From: Mahella australiensis 50-1 BON
GTDB lineage: Bacteria > Bacillota > Clostridia > Mahellales > Mahellaceae
Direction of reading: 5' to 3'
Length of the DNA stretch: 64,000 bases
Assembly: GCF_000213255.1 (NCBI RefSeq)
Contig: NC_015520.1
Location: forward strand, 1,322,001 to 1,386,000
Shown: positions 8,890 to 16,946 of the stretch, piece by piece
Layout of the letters: every line of letters starts with the position of its first letter
How positions within the stretch are numbered: position 1 is the stretch's first letter
Made by a program: the position numbers and the translations under genes
The notes under the pieces: generated by a model
Database searches by the model: none
What the model saw: only the letters and a program-made list of their open reading frames with translations
Told to the model about the DNA's origin: nothing

Positions 8890-9819
8890 TTACTTGAGCA
8901 GTTCGGGAACTGTTACCAGCTTATAACCGTCCTTTTGGAGCATTTCTATAATTTCGGGCAATACCTTTACTGTATTGGATATAGCTTTGCTCTGACCGCT
9001 GCTGTGCATAAGCAATATAGCGCTGGGTCGAAGTTCGCTCCTTATGTTCTTTTTTATGGCGGGCGGGGATATGCCGGACCAATCCTCTGTGTCCACCGAC
9101 CAGTATATATTGTAATATCCTAAAGCGGCTATAGTGTTTACGATGTTATCATTGAACGCTCCGTAAGGCATGCGGATGAGAGGAGAATGGCTGCCCAGTT
9201 GCCGGTCAAGCAACGTCTCGGTTTTATGTATTTCTTCATATAAATCATTGTCAGTTAGCTTGGTAAAGTCTTTGTGGTCCCAGCTATGATTGCCTATAAC
9301 ATGCCCTTCATCAGATGTGCGCTTTAATACCTCGGGATATTTTTCAGCATTTCTTCCTATTACGAAAAAGGTTGCTTTAACGTTATATTTCTTCAATATA
9401 TCCAATATTTGAGGAGTGAAACGTCCATCCGGACCGTCATCGAATGTAAGCGCCGCTTGCTTTATGTGCCCATCGCCAAAACCTATCACGACCGGTTTGA
9501 CGTGAGTAGTGTTGCTTTTGCGCTCGTCTGCCCGAGGCGCCTTGGGCTTTTGTTTAGGTACTGGCACGGTTGTTTTTTCGGGTAACGATTCGGGTGTCGG
9601 CGCCGGTACGGATATGGTTGTTTTCTCAGGTAATGCTTTTTGTTTGGATATGGAAGGCGTATCATTTATCGTCGCCTGCGGGGATGCAAGAGCCTCGTCC
9701 GCCATAGGTATCTGGGAGGTCCCGCATTCTATGCCGTCTATATGTTTGGGCATCATAATTATGATAATTATAATACTTAAAGCAACAATTGCCCTTAAAG
9801 CCTTCCATATCTTTCTCAT
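8890..9819 (-). CDS. Polysaccharide deacetylase (NodB domain, membrane-anchored)
   Basis: A 309-residue protein with an N-terminal membrane anchor (about residues 8-24), a Pro/Thr/Lys-rich linker with repeated LPEKTT units (about 50-100), and a C-terminal NodB domain. Catalytic motifs are visible: ALTFDDGPDG (motif 1, base Asp plus metal Asp), NHSWDHKD (motif 2, metal His residues), RMPYGAFN (motif 3), and LLMHSSG (motif 5). It should remove acetyl groups from peptidoglycan or another N-acetylated glycan outside the cell. ATG at 9819 has a GAGGT Shine-Dalgarno; the GTG at 9834 is contained in that site. It converges on the lipoprotein gene with a 7-base gap. Confidence 0.9.
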   Translation of the reverse strand: MRKIWKALRAIVALSIIIIIIMMPKHIDGIECGTSQIPMADEALASPQATINDTPSISKQKALPEKTTISVPAPTPESLPEKTTVPVPKQKPKAPRADERKSNTTHVKPVVIGFGDGHIKQAALTFDDGPDGRFTPQILDILKKYNVKATFFVIGRNAEKYPEVLKRTSDEGHVIGNHSWDHKDFTKLTDNDLYEEIHKTETLLDRQLGSHSPLIRMPYGAFNDNIVNTIAALGYYNIYWSVDTEDWSGISPPAIKKNIRSELRPSAILLMHSSGQSKAISNTVKVLPEIIEMLQKDGYKLVTVPELLK

Positions 9820-9900
9820 CGTTTGTAACCTCACATTGTTTTATTATAGTACTATTATACAACATATTTCGGTTACAAACGTTTCATAATGGTTACAAAA
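9820..9900 (-). promoter_or_regulatory. Repeated GGTTACAAA boxes upstream of the deacetylase gene
   Basis: Three copies of a 9-base box occur in 80 bases: CGTTTGTAACC at 9820-9830, its perfect 11-base reverse complement GGTTACAAACG at 9871-9881, and GGTTACAAA again at 9891-9899, exactly 20 bases (about two helical turns) from the second. Two TATAAT-like elements on the minus strand lie between the first and second copies. The layout looks like binding sites for a dimeric or OmpR-type regulator. No regulator is proven. Confidence 0.5.
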
Positions 9901-9940
9901 TCATTATATTTTAGGTAATATTATTATTTCTCAGCAGTTT

Positions 9941-10010
9941 CCTGCCATGTGCTTCCGCTGTCATTTGTCCTGACTTCTCCCCGCCACAAATGGCGTGGAT
10001 TTCTGCTAAG
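9941..10010 (-). mobile_element. Remnant of an IS200/IS605-type left end
   Basis: On the minus strand this stretch matches the sequence just upstream of the tnpB gene at 54.8 kb: GCAGAA, a CGCCA..TTGTG hairpin and GAAGTCAGG occur in the same order and spacing (10006 down to 9969 here; 54697-54734 there). The hairpin is CCACGCCA-TTTG-TGGCGGGG. No tnpB or tnpA coding sequence is attached, so I read it as a fragment or a small non-autonomous derivative. The outer limits are approximate. Confidence 0.5.
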
Positions 10011-10029
10011 CTATTGTAAGAAGGAATTT

Positions 10030-11637
10030 TCAATTGCTATATACCCCGGCGTTTTGGCTGCTATATATGCGATAGTCTATATCTGGAAAAATATTGTCAA
10101 GGTATTCTATCTCCGATAACCACTGTTGATCGATTTTACCCCCCGTGATATCTTCATATAGCTTATTAAAACGCTGCACGTGAGCTCTTGTGCGGTTAGC
10201 GGCATAATCGGTCATAGTACCCGTTTTCATGATAAATGCCCAATCGCTGCTTTGTGCCAAAAGAAGCTCTCTGACGGCCTGATTCAGGGCACGCCGCTCT
10301 AAATCGGTCGGAGAGCTATATCGATTAGCCATCTCTGTCATGCGTTCGACGACCTTATGTAAATGCCGGTATATCCAATCATTGCTGTCATTCAGCCATA
10401 CCTCGTTGTATCCCTTATACCCCCAACTCGATGAGCAAGGTTGTGCTACTTGTATGGAAGGGTACATATTAAGGTATTCCCACGGTGTTATCATCTTAAA
10501 ATTGATTTGGCTTCTATAGACCTGTCGCATAAGATGATCCAGCCATTGGGGGCCCTCATACCACCAATGCCCGAATAGCTCGGCATCATAAGGGCACACC
10601 ACTATGGGTGGTTTATCCATACTGCCGCTATAGTAGCTTATCTGCTGCTGGCGGTTGAAGATGAAATTACCGGCATGAATAGCGGCTTTCTCAGTGCCGC
10701 GCTCAGGTATATAAGGCATTTTGTAATCGGTCTTACCTGTTATTCGATAATATTTCAAACCAGTCTGTACCCTCTGTCCGTCTGACATTATATAAGGCTT
10801 TATATAATCATAGTCGAGCTCGTGCCCTATATCACGATAAAACTCTCTGTAATCGTAATCGCCGGGATAACCCTCGTCGGCACTCCATACTTGCTTTGAG
10901 CTTTCGGCATCGCGGCCAAACACCGCTATACCCTGCGGCGTAATTATAGGCGCACATGTGCCGTATATCGGTCGCGGCTGAGCGAATAATACGCCGTGGG
11001 ATTCGGCTATAAAATAATATATACCGTATTTACGCAGTATATGGTCTATGGCAGGTGTGTAAGCGCATTCCGGCAGCCATATGCCGTGCGGTTGGCAGCC
11101 CAGATAGCGTTTGTATGTGTCTATACCAACCTTTATTTGAGCCTCCATGGCTTCGGGGTACATATCCATTAGCGGCAAATAGGCGTGGGTGCCGGCACAG
11201 GCCAGAACCTCCAGTTTACCCATGCTCTGAAATTTGCGAAAGGCCGATATGAGGTCCCGGCTGTAGCGTTTATCATACACATCCATAATGAGGTTCAATC
11301 TGTTATTGTACATTTTTGCTACTTCGCTTATCTGATAGATATTTTTTGTTCTAATTACTTCCTTTTCCGACAGCTCTATAGATTTATGCAAATACTCGAT
11401 ATACCGTTTTTTAAGAAAATCATCATCCAGCATGGATAGCAGTGTGGGTGTTATAGACATAGTCAATTTAAAATCAATTTTATCCTCCATAAGGCCATCC
11501 AACATATCGATAAGGGGTATATAGCTTTCGGTAATAGCCTCAAAGAGCCATCTTTCTTCTATACAGTCGCTGTATTCGGGGTGCCTTACATAAGGCAGGT
11601 GTGCGTGAAGTACCATGCTTACATATCCTTGAACCAT
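10030..11637 (-). CDS. Glycoside hydrolase family 57 protein, 1,4-alpha-glucan branching-enzyme type
   Basis: A 535-residue cytoplasmic protein with the GH57 N-terminus VLHAHLPYVRHPE, the second conserved region THAYLPL, the nucleophile motif WLPECAYTP (Glu190) and the acid motif CPYDAELFGHWWYEGP near residue 350; a helical C-terminal DUF1957-type domain follows. Length and motifs fit the GH57 branching enzymes, which form alpha-1,6 branches in glycogen-like glucans. It is followed 15 bases downstream by a DUF4912 gene reading in the same direction upstream of it, and lies back to back with a GH15 glucoamylase, which supports an alpha-glucan role. Exact activity (branching, amylase or 4-glucanotransferase) is not proven. 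Confidence 0.88.
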   Translation of the reverse strand: MVQGYVSMVLHAHLPYVRHPEYSDCIEERWLFEAITESYIPLIDMLDGLMEDKIDFKLTMSITPTLLSMLDDDFLKKRYIEYLHKSIELSEKEVIRTKNIYQISEVAKMYNNRLNLIMDVYDKRYSRDLISAFRKFQSMGKLEVLACAGTHAYLPLMDMYPEAMEAQIKVGIDTYKRYLGCQPHGIWLPECAYTPAIDHILRKYGIYYFIAESHGVLFAQPRPIYGTCAPIITPQGIAVFGRDAESSKQVWSADEGYPGDYDYREFYRDIGHELDYDYIKPYIMSDGQRVQTGLKYYRITGKTDYKMPYIPERGTEKAAIHAGNFIFNRQQQISYYSGSMDKPPIVVCPYDAELFGHWWYEGPQWLDHLMRQVYRSQINFKMITPWEYLNMYPSIQVAQPCSSSWGYKGYNEVWLNDSNDWIYRHLHKVVERMTEMANRYSSPTDLERRALNQAVRELLLAQSSDWAFIMKTGTMTDYAANRTRAHVQRFNKLYEDITGGKIDQQWLSEIEYLDNIFPDIDYRIYSSQNAGVYSN

Positions 11638-11652
11638 TTTATCATTTCCTTT

Positions 11653-12156
11653 CTATGACCGATTGAATATGTTTTGAGAGCTTATGCCGAAGTACGACTC
11701 CGAACCCCTCGATGACTGCGGCTGCGGAGCTTGATATATCATCGGCTGGTATTGTGTTGAAAATATATTCATATAATACGCATTATATATATCCGAGGCT
11801 CGGTCCCGCGGTGTATGGATAACGTTGGATTGGGCTACGCTTACGAATAAGCTGCTGGGCAGTATAAATCCTATTTCCGCGCTAAAATCGCTGTCAGGTC
11901 GGTTCACGTATACATACCAATTGCCTGTTGCCAATCCTACCTCTATAAAAAAAGAACCGCTTGATGCACATGGTGATATATGGTTAACCCTTAATGCCCA
12001 ACGATGATCGGCCATGATATAGGCATGATGCTGTGTATCGTCTTTTATATCCCAATAGGCATAAAGCCAATACGGGTCCTTTATCATAAGCGTTATCTTA
12101 GTATCGCCATATCTATATGGTATCCAACTTTTATCAATTGTATGATCAAGTAACAT
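11653..12156 (-). CDS. DUF4912 domain protein
   Basis: The 167-residue product has the DUF4912 core: YGDTKITLMIKDPYWLYAYW near residues 17-36, then a beta-sandwich with FIEVGLATGNWYVYV and a Pro/Gln/Ser-rich tail (QPQSSRGSES). ATG at 12156 is chosen because a longer reading of the frame would run back over the start of the divergent glucoamylase and has no domain match. DUF4912 is a carbohydrate-binding-like fold often found beside GH57 enzymes; here it is the first gene of a two-gene operon with one (15-base gap). A glucan-binding helper role is inferred. Confidence 0.75.
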   Translation of the reverse strand: MLLDHTIDKSWIPYRYGDTKITLMIKDPYWLYAYWDIKDDTQHHAYIMADHRWALRVNHISPCASSGSFFIEVGLATGNWYVYVNRPDSDFSAEIGFILPSSLFVSVAQSNVIHTPRDRASDIYNAYYMNIFSTQYQPMIYQAPQPQSSRGSESYFGISSQNIFNRS

Positions 12157-12279
12157 AATGCCGGTTTTATTCCTTTCACTATATATGCATAACAAAATAA
12201 ATATTAGGACAACAAAAATAGTATTTTCAAAAAGGGGAAAATTATTAATGAAGTTTGCTATGAAGGATGGAAATGATTT

Positions 12280-14343
12280 ATGTATAAGATCATAAAGCAG
12301 GTGGGAGGAGAAGCGTTTGGAGGACCCGGAAACAGGCCTACATGGTCTACAGCCAGCAAAACTGGCGTGGGTACGGCTTTCAATTTTTATTCCAAAGTAT
12401 GGTTTACCATAGCCCGCGGCATTATAACAGAGATCTATTACCCTACTTTGGATACCGCCAATACTAAATCCATTCGGCTGATAGTGGTAGACAAAGACAG
12501 CTTTGTGGATGAGGAGTCGGAAGATATGTATCATAGGGTTGAATTCATAAATCCAAAGGCACTGGCTTATCGTCTCATAAATACTGATAAAGAGAAACGC
12601 TATAGGATCGATAAACGCATAATAACCGATGCCATGAGAAATTCGATTATTATGAAATGCCGGTTTGAGCCCCTGCAAGGCACTTTGGACGATTATAGCG
12701 TTTATGTATTTTATGAACCGCATATAGACAACAGCGGCTATGGTGATACCGGCTATATTACGTCATATATGGGTAAACCTGTGCTGGCTGCATACGATGG
12801 TTGTATACACACCGCTTTGATGACAGATGTGCCGTGGAATGCTTATTCGACCGGCTATATAGGTGTAAATGATGGTTTGCTTGATTTGAAACGCAACAGG
12901 AGGCTTAATTATCAATTCGATATAGCTAAAGATGGCAATATAGGCCAGATAGCCGAATTAGACATGAGCCGCAGTAATGAATTTACAGTGGTTTTATCGT
13001 TGGGGCGCAATGAATTTGAAGCATCGGCCACAGGATATGCTACCATTAATGATGATTATAGAGCCATGGAGCAGGAGTATATAGAAGGATGGAATAACTA
13101 TTGCGGGCGATTGGACGTCTTGGATGGCAAGGCGACGCAGCTATATTATACTAGTATGATGGTGATAAAGTCTTATGAGGATAAGACTCATAGAGGCGCT
13201 ACGATAGCGTCTATGAGCGTACCATGGGGCGAAGCGGCCAGTGATGAAAATAGAGGAGGTTATCATCTTGTGTGGGGGCGGGATCTTTATCATACCGCCA
13301 TGGCATTTATAGCCGCCGGCGATAGCATTACGGCCAATCGCGCACTTGAATATCTGGCTTATGTGCAGCAGCGCGATGATGGGAGTTTCCCTCAGAATTC
13401 ATGGCTCAGCGGTTATCCATATTGGGGAGGCTTGCAGATGGACGAAGTGGCCGATGCTATAATATTGGCGTGGCATCTAAAACGTAAAGATCTCTATTTC
13501 AAATTAGTTAAACCGGCTGCTGACTTTATATGTGCTCGAGGGCCAGCTACGCAGCAAGAACGATGGGAAGAGAACGCCGGCTATTCACCTGCCACCATAG
13601 CGGCTGAAATAGCCGGGCTGGTATGCGCAGGGCAACTGGCAGATGACGGCGGTGATATCCATGGTCGCGATCGTTATCTTGAGAAAGCCGATAGATGGCA
13701 GAAGGATGTGGACCGCTGGTGTTTTACCACCACAGGCTTTCATGGCAGTGGGCAATATTATATACGCATAAGCCCAAACGGCGATCCCAATTGCTGTGAT
13801 AAAGTGCATCTTAGCAATGGTGCCGGGGAATACGATCAACGGGAAGTGGTGGATGCCAGCTTTCTGGAATTAGTCAGGCTAGGTGTAAAACGCGCCGATG
13901 ATTATCATATAACCGAAACATTGAGGGTGGTTGATGAACTCACAAAAATGCATACGGGCAGGGGAGTAGGATGGTATCGTTATAACCACGACGGTTATGG
14001 TGAAACAGAGGATTGTCAACCGTATTGCGGCGTGGGGAAAGGACGGCTTTGGCCTGTATTGACAGGTGAAAGGGGGCATTACGAGCTGGCTGCGGGCAAT
14101 GACCCTACGGAATATATAAGATATATGGAGCAATTTGCCAATAGCGGTTATATGTTGCCTGAGCAGGTGTGGGATGATACCGGTGAGCCTACTGGCTCAG
14201 CTACTCCGCTAGCATGGAGCCATGCTGAATACGTATGCCTGCTGGCATCGGCCACACACCGGCGAATAATGGATCAGCCGGAGTGTGTATACCAGCGTTA
14301 TTGCGCTGACAAAATGCAGTTATTGCTAAACTCGCAAGGATGA
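12280..14343 (+). CDS. GH15 glucoamylase (glucan 1,4-alpha-glucosidase), cytoplasmic
   Basis: A 687-residue enzyme: an N-terminal beta-sandwich (about 8-270) starting EAFGGPGNRPTWSTASKTGV, then an (alpha/alpha)6 barrel. The catalytic acid should be in QERWEENAGYSPAT (about residue 428) and the base in MLPEQVWDDTG (about 625); WGRDLYHTAMA and GSFPQNSWLSG are subsite motifs of bacterial glucoamylases. Unlike secreted homologues it has no signal peptide, so it probably releases glucose from cytoplasmic glycogen or imported maltodextrins. It is divergent from the GH57-DUF4912 operon across about 120 AT-rich bases. A GTG at 12301 with nearby GGGAGGAG is a possible alternative start. Confidence 0.9.
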   Translation: MYKIIKQVGGEAFGGPGNRPTWSTASKTGVGTAFNFYSKVWFTIARGIITEIYYPTLDTANTKSIRLIVVDKDSFVDEESEDMYHRVEFINPKALAYRLINTDKEKRYRIDKRIITDAMRNSIIMKCRFEPLQGTLDDYSVYVFYEPHIDNSGYGDTGYITSYMGKPVLAAYDGCIHTALMTDVPWNAYSTGYIGVNDGLLDLKRNRRLNYQFDIAKDGNIGQIAELDMSRSNEFTVVLSLGRNEFEASATGYATINDDYRAMEQEYIEGWNNYCGRLDVLDGKATQLYYTSMMVIKSYEDKTHRGATIASMSVPWGEAASDENRGGYHLVWGRDLYHTAMAFIAAGDSITANRALEYLAYVQQRDDGSFPQNSWLSGYPYWGGLQMDEVADAIILAWHLKRKDLYFKLVKPAADFICARGPATQQERWEENAGYSPATIAAEIAGLVCAGQLADDGGDIHGRDRYLEKADRWQKDVDRWCFTTTGFHGSGQYYIRISPNGDPNCCDKVHLSNGAGEYDQREVVDASFLELVRLGVKRADDYHITETLRVVDELTKMHTGRGVGWYRYNHDGYGETEDCQPYCGVGKGRLWPVLTGERGHYELAAGNDPTEYIRYMEQFANSGYMLPEQVWDDTGEPTGSATPLAWSHAEYVCLLASATHRRIMDQPECVYQRYCADKMQLLLNSQG

Positions 14344-14428
14344 AGTATAATATAAAACGATGATACGTGGCCGGAGTATCTAAAAAATATATATAATAAT
14401 GAAAGAAATGGAGGAAATTTGATTTTTT

Positions 14429-16099
14429 GTGGCAAAATCGACGAAAACAAAATTAAAGGTGACCCCGCTTGGGGGAATAAACGAGATAGGCAAGAACATG
14501 ACCGTTTACGAATATGGATCGGATATGATATTGGTGGATTGCGGATCCACATTTCCGGAAGATGATATGCCTGGTGTTGACCTGGTTATACCGGATACTA
14601 GCTATCTCGTAAAAATTAAGGATAAGCTCAAGGGTATTGTATTAACCCATGGGCATGAGGATCATATAGGAGCGCTTCCATATGTGCTAAAGGAGATCAA
14701 TGTGCCAGTGTACGGTACTAGGATGACGCTCGGACTGGTGGAGAATAAACTCAAGGAGTTCGGCTTGAGCACCAGCGTCAAGCTCGTGCATGTAGAAGCC
14801 GGCAGCAAAATACAGCTTGGCGCTTTCGAGGTCGAGCTCATAAATGTAAATCACAGTATAGCTGGTACGGTATCTTTGGCTATACGTTGTCCGGTAGGCC
14901 TTATAGTGCATACCGGTGATTTTAAGGTGGATTACACGCCTATAGACGGTGAAGTCATAGACCTGGGGCGTTTTGCTCAGCTCGGACAGGAGGGCGTGCT
15001 GGCCATGTTTGCTGATAGCACCAATGTGGAGCGTCCCGGCTATACCATGTCTGAAAGCGTGGTGGGTGAAACCTTTGATCGCATCTTTGCCGAGTCTACC
15101 GGTAGGATTATAGTGGCTAGTTTTGCATCAAATGTGCATCGCATACAGCAGGCTATAAATTCAGCGCTGACATTTGATCGCAAGATAGTGATATCAGGCA
15201 GGAGCATGGTCAATGTTGTAAATGTGGCTACCGAACTCGGCTATCTGTCAGTTCCTGACGGAGCGATAATAGACGTGGATAAGATGAACAGCTTCCCTCC
15301 CGAGAGGATATTGATTCTCACTACCGGCAGTCAGGGTGAACCTATGTCGGCATTGGCCAGGATGGCTGCTTCCGAGCATAAGAAGATCGAGATAATGCCG
15401 GGAGATCTTATAATAATATCAGCCATGCCTATACCGGGCAACGAAAAGATGATACACAGGGTTATAAATGAATTGTTTCAAAAGGGCGCGGATGTGATAT
15501 ATGAATCGCTCGATGAAATTCACGTGTCGGGACATGCCTGTCAGGAAGAACTAAAGCTTATCCATAAGCTGGTTAGGCCTAAGTATTTTATTCCTGTTCA
15601 TGGGGAATACAGACATTTGAAACGCCATGCTATGTTAGCGGAATCCTTGGGTATGCCACCCGAAAATATATTTATACCCGACATAGGCGCTACAATGGAA
15701 TTTTCGGAAACGTCATGCAAGGTGGCTGGCAGCGTACCTGCGGGAAGCGTGCTGGTCGACGGCCTGGGCGTCGGCGATGTGGGCAATATCGTATTGCGCG
15801 ATAGAAAGCACTTATCCCAGGACGGCCTGATGGTGGTAGTGGTTACAATAGATAAAGAAACCGGTACTTCTATAGCGGGGCCAGACATCATATCCCGAGG
15901 ATTTGTATATGTCAGAGAATCAGAGGCATTGATGGAACAGGCCAAAGCAGTGGTTAAAAGTGTACTGGAAGAATGCAGAAATGGCAAAGTGAGGGAATGG
16001 ACCACTATAAAATCGAATATAAGGGATGAACTGAAAAAATTTCTATATGAAAAGACCAAGCGCAACCCGATGATTTTACCGGTTATAATGGAGGTGTGA
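14429..16099 (+). CDS. rnj: Ribonuclease J
   Basis: A 556-residue metallo-beta-lactamase/beta-CASP nuclease. It begins with the family opening LKVTPLGGINEIGKN, has the zinc motif LTHGHEDHIGALP (about 70-82), HTGDFKVDYTP, the beta-CASP ADSTNVERPG and SGRSMVN, HVSGHACQEE and PVHGEYRHL, and a C-terminal domain of about 100 residues. It performs 5'-to-3' exonuclease and endonuclease processing of rRNA and mRNA. GTG at 14429 is preceded by GGAGG at rather long spacing (about 13). It is followed after 4 bases by ylbF, so the two are co-transcribed. Confidence 0.95.
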   Translation: MAKSTKTKLKVTPLGGINEIGKNMTVYEYGSDMILVDCGSTFPEDDMPGVDLVIPDTSYLVKIKDKLKGIVLTHGHEDHIGALPYVLKEINVPVYGTRMTLGLVENKLKEFGLSTSVKLVHVEAGSKIQLGAFEVELINVNHSIAGTVSLAIRCPVGLIVHTGDFKVDYTPIDGEVIDLGRFAQLGQEGVLAMFADSTNVERPGYTMSESVVGETFDRIFAESTGRIIVASFASNVHRIQQAINSALTFDRKIVISGRSMVNVVNVATELGYLSVPDGAIIDVDKMNSFPPERILILTTGSQGEPMSALARMAASEHKKIEIMPGDLIIISAMPIPGNEKMIHRVINELFQKGADVIYESLDEIHVSGHACQEELKLIHKLVRPKYFIPVHGEYRHLKRHAMLAESLGMPPENIFIPDIGATMEFSETSCKVAGSVPAGSVLVDGLGVGDVGNIVLRDRKHLSQDGLMVVVVTIDKETGTSIAGPDIISRGFVYVRESEALMEQAKAVVKSVLEECRNGKVREWTTIKSNIRDELKKFLYEKTKRNPMILPVIMEV

Positions 16100-16103
16100 C
16101 AAC

Positions 16104-16466
16104 GTGAACGTGTACGATAAGGCACACGAACTGGCTAAGGCATTAAAAGAAAGCCAGGAATATATAGATTATGATAAGGCATTAAAGAAAATTAATGCCA
16201 ACGATAAGAATAAAAAGATGCTTGCGGATTTCAAAAGACAGGAGTTTCAGATACAGGCCGCTCAGTTGAGCGGCCAACAGCCTGATAAAGAGGATGTAGA
16301 CAAACTGCAGAGGTTATATCAGATATTGTGTTATGATAGCGATATGAGCGATTACTTTGCTGCCGAATTTCGCTTCAACAGAATGATGGCCGATGTTTAC
16401 AAGATACTCGGCGATGCCGTCCCGGTCGATATGAGCTTCCTCGGGGAAGAGAATGAGGATGAATAG
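16104..16466 (+). CDS. YlbF/YmcA family protein (DUF964)
   Basis: A 120-residue helical protein (MNVYDKAHELAKALKESQEY, then KKINANDKNKKMLADFKRQE) matching the YlbF/YmcA family. In Bacillus subtilis these proteins form a complex with YaaT that acts with RNase Y in RNA maturation and in Spo0A-related control. Its place directly after RNase J (4-base gap, GGAGGTGTGAC Shine-Dalgarno, GTG start) fits an RNA-processing role. It overlaps the start of the queT-like gene. Confidence 0.85.
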   Translation: MNVYDKAHELAKALKESQEYIDYDKALKKINANDKNKKMLADFKRQEFQIQAAQLSGQQPDKEDVDKLQRLYQILCYDSDMSDYFAAEFRFNRMMADVYKILGDAVPVDMSFLGEENEDE

Positions 16467-16932
16467 CAGGTACATTACAAAAGTAGGCCTCATAGCCGCG
16501 CTGTATGCCGTGCTGACGTATATATTGCCATCTGGACTAAGTTATGGGCCTGTGCAATTTCGTTTATCTGAAGGTCTTGTACTGCTGCCATATGCCGAAC
16601 CGGCCGCAGTGCTCGGCCTTGCTATAGGTTGTATCATATCCAATCTGGCCAGTCCGTTCGGCATCATAGATATTATAGCCGGCAGCGCTGCTACGCTGAT
16701 AGCAGCATATCTGACTCATATTTTAAGAAAAACCGGTAAGGTATATCTGGCGGCTTTGCCACCTATAGTGCTAAATGGCTTGGGCGTGTCTCTATACGTC
16801 AGCTATTTCAGCCGCACGCCTTACTGGATAACGGCAGGTTATATAACGTTGAGCGAGTGCATAGCGGTATTCGGCGTAGCTATGCCTGTACTGGCGGTAT
16901 ATATGAAATACGTAAAACCGCGTTTAGCATAA
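16453..16932 (+). CDS. QueT-family transporter (predicted queuosine-precursor uptake)
   Basis: A 159-residue protein with five to six membrane segments; it has the family core PVQFRLSEGLVLLPYAEPAA followed by GLAIGCIISNLASPFGIID and TLIAAYLTHILRK. QueT proteins are predicted S-components of ECF transporters for preQ0/preQ1-type queuosine precursors. ATG at 16453 overlaps ylbF by 14 bases; ATG at 16459 is equally possible. I found no preQ1 riboswitch upstream, which is expected because the gene begins inside ylbF. Substrate is by family only. Confidence 0.8.
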   Translation: MRMNSRYITKVGLIAALYAVLTYILPSGLSYGPVQFRLSEGLVLLPYAEPAAVLGLAIGCIISNLASPFGIIDIIAGSAATLIAAYLTHILRKTGKVYLAALPPIVLNGLGVSLYVSYFSRTPYWITAGYITLSECIAVFGVAMPVLAVYMKYVKPRLA

Positions 16933-16946
16933 AAGGGAGATAATTA

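Noticed and set aside
12157-12723. Upstream extension of the minus-strand DUF4912 frame, giving 356 residues
   Set aside because: The extra 189 residues overlap the start of the glucoamylase gene on the other strand, have no family pattern and are rich in Phe/Ile/Ser as antisense frames often are; the DUF4912 similarity begins at the ATG at 12156.
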